Below are positions 7,144 through 15,856 of a stretch of 42,935 bases of DNA, one piece after another. The notes beneath the pieces are model-generated. The model did no database searches and had not been told where the DNA came from. It saw nothing but the letters and a program-made list of their open reading frames with translations. The stretch is taken from positions 1-42,935 of the forward strand of contig JAKQEK010000040.1 in NCBI GenBank assembly GCA_029558535.1, written 5' to 3'. The translations under genes were made by a program, and so were the position numbers. The DNA comes from Bacteroidota bacterium (lineage in GTDB: Bacteria > Bacteroidota > Bacteroidia > Bacteroidales > ML635J-15). Positions within the stretch are counted from its first letter, which is position 1. Each line of letters begins with the position of its first letter.

Positions 7144-7983
7144 ATGGTATTACAACAAACAATAGATTATTTGAAATCTAAACGTGATTTAGACAGTTTA
7201 TATATAACTAAGGTCCTTTTCGGACTTCGTCTTACTGCGGTTCAACTTTCTGATGGAAGTTGCGGTATGGCAAGTACTATTGATGATTCAAATCCTTATC
7301 CATGTAAAAAGGGGAGAGATTTTGGTGATTTTTCTCCATCAAAATATAGCGGTCAGAGAGTCTCAGATTTATTTGTTACGGAAAAATCAAGTGGACTGAT
7401 TGAATCCCTGAAAATAGCTGTATTAAATGCTATTTCATCAAATTTGAGAGAAAAGGAGGCTTATAATATCATTGAAGACAAAGACCCTATTGATTTAATT
7501 GATTTGAATTCGGAGAAAAAAATTACAATTGTAGGGGCTTTTAAATCATATATCGAGTTGATAGAGAACACTAATTCATATTTACGTGTACTTGAACTCG
7601 ATAGGAACGCTTTTATGGAGAAACATGTAAAATACTATGTCCCGGCAGAAAAATATCCCGAAATAATTCCTGACTCCGATATAGTTATAATAACCGGACT
7701 TACACTGGTAAACAATACAATTGATAAATTGCTGGAATTTGTAAAGCAAGGGGCGACAGTTGTTGTTACAGGACCTTCGGCTAATATAGTTCCCGAAATA
7801 TTATTTCAAAACAAAGTAAATATTATCGGTGCAACAATAATTACTGATTATGAAATGCTGTTTAAACTCGTTAGCGAAGCAGGTGCAGCATATCATACTT
7901 TTAAGTACTGTGCAAAAAAAATATGTATTATTAATACTGAAAGCAAAAGTGTTATTTCAGGATTAAAAAATTCTAAAAAATAA
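7144..7983 (+). CDS. DUF4213/DUF364 protein (putative heavy-metal chelation family)
   Basis: The 279 residues fit the two-part architecture of this family. The N-terminal DUF4213-like part (about 5-95) includes VLFGLRLTAVQLSDGSCGMA. The DUF364 part (about 125-260) includes VGAFKSYIE, PDSDIVIITGLTLVNNTID, GATVVVTGPSANIVPE and ITDYEMLFKLVSEAGA. DUF364 proteins have been proposed to bind heavy metals or help metal-cofactor enzymes; the activity is unproven. No signal peptide is present. The membrane/THEP1 NTPase gene at 10206 lies 2.2 kb downstream on the same strand. A link between them is possible but only inferred. Confidence 0.8.
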   Translation: MVLQQTIDYLKSKRDLDSLYITKVLFGLRLTAVQLSDGSCGMASTIDDSNPYPCKKGRDFGDFSPSKYSGQRVSDLFVTEKSSGLIESLKIAVLNAISSNLREKEAYNIIEDKDPIDLIDLNSEKKITIVGAFKSYIELIENTNSYLRVLELDRNAFMEKHVKYYVPAEKYPEIIPDSDIVIITGLTLVNNTIDKLLEFVKQGATVVVTGPSANIVPEILFQNKVNIIGATIITDYEMLFKLVSEAGAAYHTFKYCAKKICIINTESKSVISGLKNSKK

Positions 7984-8004
7984 ATCAGTAATAAAAAACT
8001 TTTA

Positions 8005-8012
8005 TATATTTG
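8005..8012 (+). promoter_or_regulatory. -7 element TATATTTG before the barrel/lipoprotein cluster
   Basis: A perfect TAnnTTTG lies 73 bp upstream of the 8086 start codon. No TTTG is found at the expected distance upstream, so the call rests on the -7 box alone. Confidence 0.35.
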
Positions 8013-8085
8013 TTTTGTAAAAATTTATCTGTGATAAAGAAAATTATATCAAAGTTGTTTTTTGATTAACTAAGCAAAATTGTAG

Positions 8086-8805
8086 ATGATAGCAAAACGA
8101 ATAATTTGGATATTACTGTGTATATGCGGGTTCGGAGTTCATTCTTTGTTGTCTCAATCGGGGTTTAGAGTTGGATATTCTATGGGTTTGGGTAACGCAA
8201 GAGAGATAAACAAACTAATTTATACTTACAATACACTAAATAGTTCTTTGATTAAAGAAATGCCATTATTTAATGCTTTTGGTGGATTGACAATTGCATA
8301 CATAAATGAATCAGACGGCAATACAGGGTTTGAAATGAAATGGCAGAACCGTCATCGTGAAATGTCTTCCAAATGGATGGATACAGGTGTCGAATATCAA
8401 AGAGATATTAAATTTAGAATGAATCAGTTGTCTTTTGGAGGTTACGGGGCATTAAACGATTACCTATATATGGGTGGAAGCATTGATTTCGGCTCATTTA
8501 AAGGTTTTACACGTAAAGGTCCTTCAGAATCAGTTTCAGACACTACATATCAGCAAATGTTTGTAAGGAAAGATTACCATAGTCTGCCTTTTGTGAGAAT
8601 GCAATTATCAAATACTATTTTCCTGGGGTTTAGATATAAAATATTTGGTGCTAGAATTAATTTTCAATGGCAATATATGAATATGCCACTTGATAATATG
8701 AGTCGGGCTTTGCTGGGAGTTCCAATAGATTCGTATAGGGAATTAAAGGGAAAGTTTACAAATATTGGTTTAGAGTTATACATAAAAATTGGAGGCGAAA
8801 ATTGA
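8086..8805 (+). CDS. Exported, probably outer-membrane beta-barrel protein
   Basis: The protein has 239 residues. A signal peptide covers about 1-23 (MIAKRIIWILLCICGFG...LLSQ). The rest alternates short amphipathic strands with turns, for example FRVGYSMGLGNAR, LSFGGYGALNDYLYMGGSIDFGS and a final FTNIGLELYIKIG, consistent with a small outer-membrane barrel. No specific family is recognised. It ends one base before the start codon of the next gene, so the pair is an operon. Confidence 0.65.
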   Translation: MIAKRIIWILLCICGFGVHSLLSQSGFRVGYSMGLGNAREINKLIYTYNTLNSSLIKEMPLFNAFGGLTIAYINESDGNTGFEMKWQNRHREMSSKWMDTGVEYQRDIKFRMNQLSFGGYGALNDYLYMGGSIDFGSFKGFTRKGPSESVSDTTYQQMFVRKDYHSLPFVRMQLSNTIFLGFRYKIFGARINFQWQYMNMPLDNMSRALLGVPIDSYRELKGKFTNIGLELYIKIGGEN

Positions 8806-8806
8806 T

Positions 8807-9565
8807 ATGAATAGAAGTTTTCTAACAATATTTGCTTTAATAATATCAGCAAATGTTTTTACACAAGGAGTTGCTTTTTGGGTTGGGCATACTCATCAGC
8901 CTTTCAAATCAATTAGCTTTTCTAATTATTTTACTGACTATAATAATAATGAAGCTTTTGTAGGATATTTGGAAAAACCTTTTGACGCAGTGCAGAATAA
9001 TTTCAATGGTATTAGCACAAATATGTCAGTCTTTGTGTCAGACGGATATGATTTTAGAGGCAATAATGGTTTTACTTTTTTAAAATCAATCAACAACACT
9101 GCAGATTTTAAGAACGGTGATAAACGTCATGTTGATGTTTATATGACGGATTGGAATTTGGATATAGGTTTTGGATTTTCTCTTTCTTATTTTTTCTTCC
9201 TGAATTTTAATGTTGGAATGAATTCGCGTTTCGGTAAAGCATTACTGTATTTTGAATACCCTGATAATACAATTAGCTTTGGAAAAGAAAAAACTGTTAG
9301 CGGAGTCTATAGTGGATGGAGACTGACAGGTTTGCTCGGAGGCACAATCGGAATATCCGCAATACCATATGTGCAATTTATTTACAGAATAGATTATGTT
9401 TTTAAACCTTATGCAGATTTAATTTATCAAACTCAACTTGTTGACAGACTTTATTTTATTGAAAACATTGATATTGGGGGAGCAGGCGATTCGTTTTACA
9501 ACGATTTTTACGGATGGCGACACACTTTTGGAATTCAAATATCAATCGGACAATATGAAGATTAA
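8807..9565 (+). CDS. Exported, probably outer-membrane beta-barrel protein
   Basis: I start at the ATG at 8807, which gives 252 residues and a clean signal peptide (MNRSFLTIFALIISANVFTQ). The frame also opens upstream at a TTG inside the preceding gene, which I reject. GGAGG at 8791-8795 lies 11 bp before the ATG, unusually SD-like for this genome. The mature part is rich in aromatic strands (DWNLDIGFGFSLSYFFFLNF, VQFIYRIDYVFKPY) and ends in a short strand, as barrels do. The family is unknown. It sits between another barrel-like gene and a lipoprotein gene. Confidence 0.65.
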   Translation: MNRSFLTIFALIISANVFTQGVAFWVGHTHQPFKSISFSNYFTDYNNNEAFVGYLEKPFDAVQNNFNGISTNMSVFVSDGYDFRGNNGFTFLKSINNTADFKNGDKRHVDVYMTDWNLDIGFGFSLSYFFFLNFNVGMNSRFGKALLYFEYPDNTISFGKEKTVSGVYSGWRLTGLLGGTIGISAIPYVQFIYRIDYVFKPYADLIYQTQLVDRLYFIENIDIGGAGDSFYNDFYGWRHTFGIQISIGQYED

Positions 9566-9580
9566 TTTAAAAATTTGAAT

Positions 9581-10072
9581 ATGAATAACCTGACAAGAAT
9601 ATCATTATTATCATTTATTGTAGCTTTACTGGTTTTTTTCTGTTCATGTGACAAGGAAGACCAGGCTGCAAAGTATCTTCATAATGGTACAGACATTTGG
9701 AAAGTTGAATCTATTCAATACCTCGAATATGATACGACAGGAAATATTATTAGTGACACAACTATTATCGAACCAGGTGAATTTGTTTTTTTTCAAGAAG
9801 TGTCAAGCTATGGCGCAGACGGATATCATCAGGGAATTTTTATTAATTATGATGAAAACATAGGATATACTCTTGATTATGTAATTGATAAATATCGCTT
9901 TAAAATTATAGATTATAGCGGACCTTTTGGTTTTGATAAATTATATACAATAACTGAGCTTGGCAAACAAAAGCAAGAGTGGATATATATTATCAATTAT
10001 AATGATCTGGGGTTAGATTGGGAGATTAGAGCTAAAGAGATAGTTAAAATTAGTAAAAAGGGTTATAATTAA
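9581..10072 (+). CDS. Lipoprotein, probably surface-exposed
   Basis: I use the ATG at 9581, giving 163 residues. The N-terminus is a lipoprotein signal ending VFFCSC, with the lipidated cysteine most likely Cys23. The residues that follow, DKEDQ, resemble the K-(D/E)2 surface-export signal described for Bacteroidota lipoproteins. The rest (YLHNGTDIWKVESIQYLEYD, then EPGEFVFFQEV) suggests a small beta-rich lipocalin-like domain, but no family is certain. It starts 15 bp after the second barrel gene, so the three genes probably form one envelope operon. Confidence 0.68.
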   Translation: MNNLTRISLLSFIVALLVFFCSCDKEDQAAKYLHNGTDIWKVESIQYLEYDTTGNIISDTTIIEPGEFVFFQEVSSYGADGYHQGIFINYDENIGYTLDYVIDKYRFKIIDYSGPFGFDKLYTITELGKQKQEWIYIINYNDLGLDWEIRAKEIVKISKKGYN

Positions 10073-10169
10073 AGCATTAAGATCCTTTTTTCATACCTTT
10101 TAATCAAAATCGTGAATTATACAATTTCATTTAATGGTAGTACTCAGAATTTTATAATTTTGAAAATTA

Positions 10170-10177
10170 TATTTTTG
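10170..10177 (+). promoter_or_regulatory. -7 element TATTTTTG before the NTPase fusion gene
   Basis: A perfect TAnnTTTG ends 28 bp before the ATG at 10206. No good -33 TTTG is found at 19 bp spacing. Confidence 0.4.
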
Positions 10178-10205
10178 TTAGTCGAAAATCCGGAAATTAT
10201 CATAA

Positions 10206-11891
10206 ATGGAAATAAATCTAAGCGATAAATGGATAAAAGCTTCTGTTGTTGGAACTGTCTGGGCTGCTTCTGAGATTGTTTTCGGATCGTTTTTACATAA
10301 CTTGCGTGTTCCATTTTGCGGGAATATTCTTACTGCAATAGGTATTATTATCTTAATTTCTATTGCTTATCTCTGGAAAGAGAATGGCATTTTTTGGAGA
10401 GCCGGACTTATCTGTGCACTTATGAAGACCATGTCACCTTCGGCAGTAATTTTCGGACCAATGATTGCAATTTTTACCGAAGCTCTTTTATTGGAGATAA
10501 CAGTTTTTATTTTTGGTCGAAATTATGCAGGTTTTATTTTAGGTTCAGTTTTGGCAATGTCGTGGAATCTCGTACAAAAAATTCTCAGTTATATCCTTTT
10601 TTATGGTTTTGATATTGTTAAAGTATATACAGGTTTGGTAAAAATAGCCGAAAAACAAATCGGATATCATTTTGACTTACTATGGACTCCAATTTTGCTC
10701 TTATTGGTTTTATATGCACTATTTGGGGTAGTTTCGGCAATTTTGGGCATCAGAACAGGTAAAGCAATACTAAAAAAATCCGTTACAGAAAGTTTCTCCG
10801 AATCAAACAGAACAAATGTTATTCAGAAAAAACAATCTGAAATAAAACATTCGTTAATTTGGTTGTCAGCAAATATTTTGATGATGCTCGGAGGTCTGAT
10901 TATCCTAAAATTAACGAATTGGTTTATTTGGATTCCTTATGTGGTAATAATTGCTACAATATGGATATTTCGTTATCATCGTGCTTTAAAAAAAATATCA
11001 AATCCAAAGTTTTGGTTACTTTTTGTTCTGATAACTTTGCTAACTGTTTTTGTGTTTTCGCAATTTGATAAAACTGATGACGGTCTGATAAAAGGTTTGA
11101 TAGCTGGTATTCAAATGAATTTCAGAGCAGTTGTGATGATACTCGGTTTCTCGGTGTTGGCAGTCGAACTGTACAATCCGGCTGTAAGAAACTTTTTTGG
11201 ACGCACATCATTTAAACAACTGCCAGTAGCTTTGGAATTGTCCTTCGAAAGTCTTCCGATGTTTATTTCAGCAATTCCCAATTTTAAAACTGCTTTAAAA
11301 AATCCGGTAAACATTTTTTCTGCCGTAATTATTAAAGCTCAAAAACGTCTTGAAGAATTAAAAAGATTGCAAAACAATAAAAATAAAATCTTTATCGTAT
11401 CTGGGAAAAAAGGAGAGGGGAAAACAAGCTTTATAAAAGAGCTACTCTCTTATTTCAAAGAAAAAAATATATCAGTTGGTGGCATTATCTCTGAAAAGCA
11501 ATATCAAAATGATGATTGTGTCGGCTACGAATTATTAGATATCGAAAAAGGAAATAAAGTTCAGTTTTTAGTTAAAGGAGATATAGAAGGCTGTGATAAG
11601 ATAATGAAATTTTCAATTAAAAAAGAAGGATTGGAATTTGGGAGAGCTGTTTTAACTAAAGCATTAATTAAAAATGAAATAGTCATAATTGATGAGGTTG
11701 GCCTTCTTGAATTGCAGGATGGAGGCTGGAGTCAGATTTTATTAAAAGTAAATGAAAGTCGTAATAAAATGTTTATTATTACTGCTAGAGATATTTTTGT
11801 TGAGGAATTAATAGCCAAATATGTTTGGGAACAGGCACAAATTGTACAGATTGATAAAGTACGAAGTGAGGATTTCGTAATGCAGTTTTAG
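10206..11891 (+). CDS. Polytopic membrane protein fused to a THEP1-type nucleoside triphosphatase
   Basis: The 561 residues form two parts. Residues 1 to about 330 contain two clusters of hydrophobic helices (about 12-190 and 215-330) joined by a polar linker. The first resembles an ECF-transporter substrate-binding (S) component. The second ends in a conserved-looking cytoplasmic stretch with VELYNPAVRNFF and FKQLPVALELSFESLP. Residues from about 395 form a P-loop NTPase of the THEP1 (NTPase_1) family: Walker A GKKGEGKTS (about 400), VGGIISEK, and Walker B IVIIDEVGLLEL (about 491). THEP1 enzymes hydrolyse NTPs with loose specificity. Fusion to a membrane domain suggests NTP-driven or NTP-regulated transport; this is inference. 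Confidence 0.75.
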   Translation: MEINLSDKWIKASVVGTVWAASEIVFGSFLHNLRVPFCGNILTAIGIIILISIAYLWKENGIFWRAGLICALMKTMSPSAVIFGPMIAIFTEALLLEITVFIFGRNYAGFILGSVLAMSWNLVQKILSYILFYGFDIVKVYTGLVKIAEKQIGYHFDLLWTPILLLLVLYALFGVVSAILGIRTGKAILKKSVTESFSESNRTNVIQKKQSEIKHSLIWLSANILMMLGGLIILKLTNWFIWIPYVVIIATIWIFRYHRALKKISNPKFWLLFVLITLLTVFVFSQFDKTDDGLIKGLIAGIQMNFRAVVMILGFSVLAVELYNPAVRNFFGRTSFKQLPVALELSFESLPMFISAIPNFKTALKNPVNIFSAVIIKAQKRLEELKRLQNNKNKIFIVSGKKGEGKTSFIKELLSYFKEKNISVGGIISEKQYQNDDCVGYELLDIEKGNKVQFLVKGDIEGCDKIMKFSIKKEGLEFGRAVLTKALIKNEIVIIDEVGLLELQDGGWSQILLKVNESRNKMFIITARDIFVEELIAKYVWEQAQIVQIDKVRSEDFVMQF

Positions 11892-12015
11892 TCAAAAATG
11901 CATAAATGCTTTTATAAAAAGCAAAAAAGATTAAATAATGCTCATCACAAAAGCAATACTATAAATAGGCTTAATAAAAAAATTATTTAAAGTCTGCAAT
12001 CAATTAAAATATTTT

Positions 12016-12023
12016 TATTTTTG
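12016..12023 (+). promoter_or_regulatory. -7 element TATTTTTG before the triplicated-domain gene
   Basis: A perfect TAnnTTTG lies 47 bp upstream of the 12071 start. The expected -33 position has only CTG, so the promoter is plausible but not strong. Confidence 0.4.
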
Positions 12024-12070
12024 CAATAAGCAAGTTTAACCATGAGTCAAAACTTTAAAAAAATTTAACT

Positions 12071-13951
12071 ATGAAAAAAATCAAGAACTCCGGCATCGTA
12101 ATAGTATTTCAAATCTTTGTTTTATTCATATTCTTGTCAAATAGTGCAATTGGTCAGCAGGCATTAGAGGGAGACTATCTGATTGATTTAATCGGAAAGA
12201 ATATTAAAGATCCGGAAATAAAAGCTATTCTTAAAAACAGAGACTATCAATTTAAGGATAAAAATAAAACTAATATTTATTCATCCATTGAAAGAGGAAT
12301 ATCTTTGCAATTTTCTAAATCGAGTGGTACTCTAGTTAATATTACATTAGCCCATGACCATTATTCGATGGATGAATTTAATGATAAATTGCCGGGTGGT
12401 TATAACTGGAATAATATTTTGGATGCAAAAGAAATGGAATGGAGGAAAAGCACTTACGGTACACCAATGATTGGAAGATATAAGGATGTGGAATTAGTCT
12501 TAACTTATAAATCTGAAAATAATTTTGGAGAGTTAAAAATTGAAATGATTGAATATAATCCTATTGTCCGTGGTGAAGGCGAAAAAGCTCCCGACCATAA
12601 AATAAAGAAATATCCTTCAGAAGTATATCAGGGAGATTTTTTCTGTGAAATTATTGGTAAAAATGTTACAGATTCTGATGTGGCCGCTTTTCTTACAAAC
12701 AGAGATCTTAATATTAAAGTTGAAGATTATCCTAAAAATAATAGAGAATATGTTTCGTACGATTTTGGTTTTAGAATATATTCAAATAATGATGTTGTTT
12801 ATAAAGTTAAATTAACTAATAATTATTACAAATCAGATTTATATAGAGGGCTTTTACCTAGTGATGTTAGCTTTGATAATGTTTTTAAATCTGAAAAAAT
12901 CGTTTGGTTGCTGATTGACGAAAAATACCAAACCATATATAAAAATTGTAGAATGGAGGTGGAAATGGCGAAAAATGGAACGGGAGCCAGTTCTATGTTG
13001 ATTGACAAAGAAGTTGGCAAAATTGAACGATATTTTGAGGGTGGTTTTAAATTCCCGGATGGAGATGAATGGATTGATTTGTTTGCAAGACATTCTTCGG
13101 ATAAAAAAGTACAAAAGCTATTTAATAATAAAGCAAATGGATTTGTTTACGATGAATACAACAAATCGTGGACATCAAAAGATAAAGGTGTAAGAATTTA
13201 CATGACAAATAGTGGTTATATAGGCTCAATATATTTATTTAATGTTGATAAAAGCATAATACCATATAAGGGAACTTTACCTGGAGGAACCAACTTCTCG
13301 AATGTGCTATCGTCAGGAAAAATAAGTTACAAACCTAACGGGAATAGTTACGAAGCCATTTTTGACAATTACAAATTAGCAATGTGGAGTTCAGATGGTA
13401 AAACAATTGATTATTTTAGCGTTGACAAGGTAAATATAGAAGCAGTCGCTAAAAATTCTGATGGAACCTGGAGCAAAACAAGAATGATTCCTGCAACAAA
13501 TACTGATTCATATAGTAGTACAAATAACGAAACTTATAAACCGGAAGTGTCAATTGATGATTTGTCAACAATCTATGTTACAGAATTTGTCAAAGGCGGA
13601 GCTACTTTTGTAAAAAAACACAGCGTAAGACAGGTCGGTGGAGGAGGATATTATACCACCAGATTTGATTTTAATATGTTAACGGGTTCAAAATATGTCT
13701 TTTGCGTTATTTATACTCATGAAGGAGTTAGTAAGTTAGATATGCAACTCTCGACTGCAAACGGATATAGCTTAAATATTAATCCGGATTTGAGTAAAAG
13801 AGAAGAACCATTTGCAATTAAATCATTTTTGGTAGAAACTCTAAATACGGAAATTGTTACATGTGAGGCTACCTTGTTTTTCTCCGACGACTATAAAATA
13901 GACCGTGATTGGAAAGATATTGATATCTTGGTTTTTAGAAAGGAAAAATAA
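12071..13951 (+). CDS. Exported protein with three copies of an unrecognised domain
   Basis: A signal peptide ends near residue 29 (FLSNSAIGQ). The 626-residue protein then repeats one pattern three times. A start of the form GDYLIDLIGKN / GDFFCEIIGKN / GDEWIDLFARH (residues about 34, 189, 331) leads to a K(N/D)-(N/R)-type helix, a strand pair, and a kink LPGGYNWNNIL / LPSDVSFDNVF / LPGGTNFSNVL (about 106, 260, 402). The repeat length is therefore about 140-155 residues. The LPxGxxFxxxL turn resembles small domains seen in some bacterial immunity-like proteins, but I cannot name the family. The C-terminal 150 residues differ and are beta-rich. Cellular location: periplasm or surface. Confidence 0.7.
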   Translation: MKKIKNSGIVIVFQIFVLFIFLSNSAIGQQALEGDYLIDLIGKNIKDPEIKAILKNRDYQFKDKNKTNIYSSIERGISLQFSKSSGTLVNITLAHDHYSMDEFNDKLPGGYNWNNILDAKEMEWRKSTYGTPMIGRYKDVELVLTYKSENNFGELKIEMIEYNPIVRGEGEKAPDHKIKKYPSEVYQGDFFCEIIGKNVTDSDVAAFLTNRDLNIKVEDYPKNNREYVSYDFGFRIYSNNDVVYKVKLTNNYYKSDLYRGLLPSDVSFDNVFKSEKIVWLLIDEKYQTIYKNCRMEVEMAKNGTGASSMLIDKEVGKIERYFEGGFKFPDGDEWIDLFARHSSDKKVQKLFNNKANGFVYDEYNKSWTSKDKGVRIYMTNSGYIGSIYLFNVDKSIIPYKGTLPGGTNFSNVLSSGKISYKPNGNSYEAIFDNYKLAMWSSDGKTIDYFSVDKVNIEAVAKNSDGTWSKTRMIPATNTDSYSSTNNETYKPEVSIDDLSTIYVTEFVKGGATFVKKHSVRQVGGGGYYTTRFDFNMLTGSKYVFCVIYTHEGVSKLDMQLSTANGYSLNINPDLSKREEPFAIKSFLVETLNTEIVTCEATLFFSDDYKIDRDWKDIDILVFRKEK

Positions 13952-13999
13952 GAAGCATCGCTAGGTTTTTTAAATAAACAGGTTGTTTAATAAATCCAA

Positions 14000-14755
14000 T
14001 TATCGTTTAAAAACCCATTTCCACTTATCCGACATTTCGGGGGAATACTTATATCCGTTTATTCCGGCATTTTTAAGTTCTTCGTGATTTTCGACTCTAT
14101 TTTTAATTATATATCTTGTCATTGCTCCACGTGCATTTTTCGCATATACTGTTAACATTCTATATTTGCCCTTGTATTGGTCGTAGAACACCGGAGTTAT
14201 AACTTCAGTTTGGAGCAATTTTTTGTTTACCGATTTAAAATACTCATCTGAAGCAAGATTGACAATTACGGAGTTTAGCAAATCTTTATTTATTTGATAG
14301 GTAATCTTATCTCCCCAGAACTTATAAAGATTATCATGTTTTCCAATTTTTAGCTTTGTACTCATTTCGAGGCGGTAAGGCTGAATTAAATCCATAGGAC
14401 GCAAAACGCCATAAAATCCAGACAAAATTCGTAAATGTTTTTGGGCAAATTGTAAATCGTCTTCCGAAAAATCACCTGCACTTAATCCACGATAAACCTC
14501 ACCTACAAAAACCAAAATTGCTTGTTTGCCGGGTACTTCGGAGGGAAAATCCTTCATCTCTCGAAATCTGTTATAATTCAATTCTGCCAATGCCGGGCTA
14601 ATACTCATTAATCCTTGTAAATCATTTGCACTGAGTTTTGACAAAACCTTTAACAATTCGCTGGTTTCGTCTGGAAATAAAGGTTCGGATATTTTATCGC
14701 TAATTGCGGGAGATTCAAAATCTAAACTCTTAGCCGGCGAAAGTAAAACTATCAT
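14000..14755 (-). CDS. yaaA: Peroxide-stress protein YaaA family
   Basis: The 251 residues start MIVLLSPAKSLDFESP, the hallmark opening of YaaA (DUF328), and include the conserved YRGLSAGDFSEDDLQFAQKH and LRILSGFYGVLRPMDLIQPY blocks and the late YAKNARGAMTRYIIKN. Length matches the E. coli protein (about 257). In E. coli YaaA is induced by OxyR and limits free iron under peroxide stress; it has DNA-binding activity. It is cytoplasmic. The gene is divergent from the cupin gene, with a 9-bp repeat cluster between them. Confidence 0.93.
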   Translation of the reverse strand: MIVLLSPAKSLDFESPAISDKISEPLFPDETSELLKVLSKLSANDLQGLMSISPALAELNYNRFREMKDFPSEVPGKQAILVFVGEVYRGLSAGDFSEDDLQFAQKHLRILSGFYGVLRPMDLIQPYRLEMSTKLKIGKHDNLYKFWGDKITYQINKDLLNSVIVNLASDEYFKSVNKKLLQTEVITPVFYDQYKGKYRMLTVYAKNARGAMTRYIIKNRVENHEELKNAGINGYKYSPEMSDKWKWVFKR

Positions 14756-14779
14756 AATTTTTTAATTTAAAATAACTCT

Positions 14780-14816
14780 AGGCACTTTAGGCACTTTAGT
14801 GCACTCTAGGCACTTC
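14780..14816. repeat. Short array of the AGGCACTTT family
   Basis: Four imperfect 9-10 bp units (AGGCACTTT twice, AGTGCACTCT, AGGCACTTC) lie between yaaA and the cupin gene. They are clearly the same family and orientation as the nine-unit array at 2072-2152. Confidence 0.88.
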
Positions 14817-14883
14817 CAAATATACAATTAAATAACGAAATTGAGATTTATTTGTTTTGAATTGAGTATTTTTACAATAAAAA

Positions 14884-15387
14884 ATGCAAAACGAAATTCA
14901 ACAAATTGTCAAAAAACTTCAGCTTTTACCACATCCCGAAGGTGGATTTTATCGGGAGACTTACCGTTGTGAGACTGTAATTCCTCAAAGTGTTCTGGGA
15001 TATGACTTTAACGCTCAGCGAAATGTGAGTACTTGCATTTATTTTATGCTGGTATCGGGAAATTTCTCGGCTTTTCACCGCATTAAACAGGACGAAATAT
15101 GGCATTTTTATCGGGGCTCGGCTTTGAGACTGTATATGATTAGTCTAGAAGGAAAACTTTCGAAAGTTAAAATTGGCAGCGATATCTTAAATGGCGAAAT
15201 GCCACAGTTCGTTGTTCCGGCCGGATATTGGTTTGCTGCCGAGGTGATTGCCGAAAATTCCTACTCTCTTGTTGGTTGCACTGTTGCTCCGGGTTTTGAC
15301 TTTGCAGATTTCGAACTTGGCGATAAAGTAATTTTAGGTGAGTTGTTCCCGAATCATAAGGAGATTATTGAAAAGTATTGTAGGTGA
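14884..15387 (+). CDS. DUF985-type cupin protein
   Basis: The 167 residues carry the family signatures in order: LLPHPEGGFYRETYR (14-28), SAFHRIKQDEIWHFYRGSAL, FVVPAGYWFAAEV and VGCTVAPGFDFADFELGD. These proteins adopt a cupin (RmlC-like) barrel. The His and Glu in FHRIKQDEIWHFY probably bind a metal or sugar ligand. No biochemical role is settled for most members. No signal peptide is present. Length is typical. Confidence 0.88.
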   Translation: MQNEIQQIVKKLQLLPHPEGGFYRETYRCETVIPQSVLGYDFNAQRNVSTCIYFMLVSGNFSAFHRIKQDEIWHFYRGSALRLYMISLEGKLSKVKIGSDILNGEMPQFVVPAGYWFAAEVIAENSYSLVGCTVAPGFDFADFELGDKVILGELFPNHKEIIEKYCR

Positions 15388-15434
15388 AATATTCGGGCTC
15401 AATTTTTGCTATAAACCCCGCCTAAAGTTTTAAT

Positions 15435-15797
15435 ATGAAATATCTGATTTTAATTTTAATCCCTTTTGTATTGTTTTTTACATCAACAACAAATGCACAG
15501 GATTCGCGAACAGTTACATTTAAACTTAAAATAATTAATCACTTACCCGTTGGCTGGGGCGATAAATACCAGGCTGTGATTATTGAAGAAGTTGCAGGAA
15601 GTAAAATACCATTTGGTGATACAATTATCTTCGGATATAATGATTTTTCCTCTCCTGACTTTTTTACTACAGGCGACATCAGGACTATCAGTTTTTATAA
15701 TACGAATAAACAGAATCCCAATACTTTTCTGCCACCGGGATCTTGTACGGTTAGTAAGTTAAATGAGATTTGGATGATAAAGGAGATAAAAAAGTAA
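15435..15797 (+). CDS. Small exported protein of unknown function
   Basis: The 120-residue product has a signal peptide (about 1-21, MKYLILILIPFVLFF...TNAQ). The mature part, DSRTVTFKLKIINHLPVGWG to FLPPGSCTVSKLNEIWMIKEIK, looks like a small beta-sandwich with one cysteine. I do not recognise a family. It lies between the cupin gene and another exported protein gene on the same strand, with gaps of 47 and 59 bp. Confidence 0.65.
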   Translation: MKYLILILIPFVLFFTSTTNAQDSRTVTFKLKIINHLPVGWGDKYQAVIIEEVAGSKIPFGDTIIFGYNDFSSPDFFTTGDIRTISFYNTNKQNPNTFLPPGSCTVSKLNEIWMIKEIKK

Positions 15798-15856
15798 AAT
15801 AGTATTCTTATATATTTATTTTCATTATTTTTGTTTTCTAACTTTAAGCCATATTT

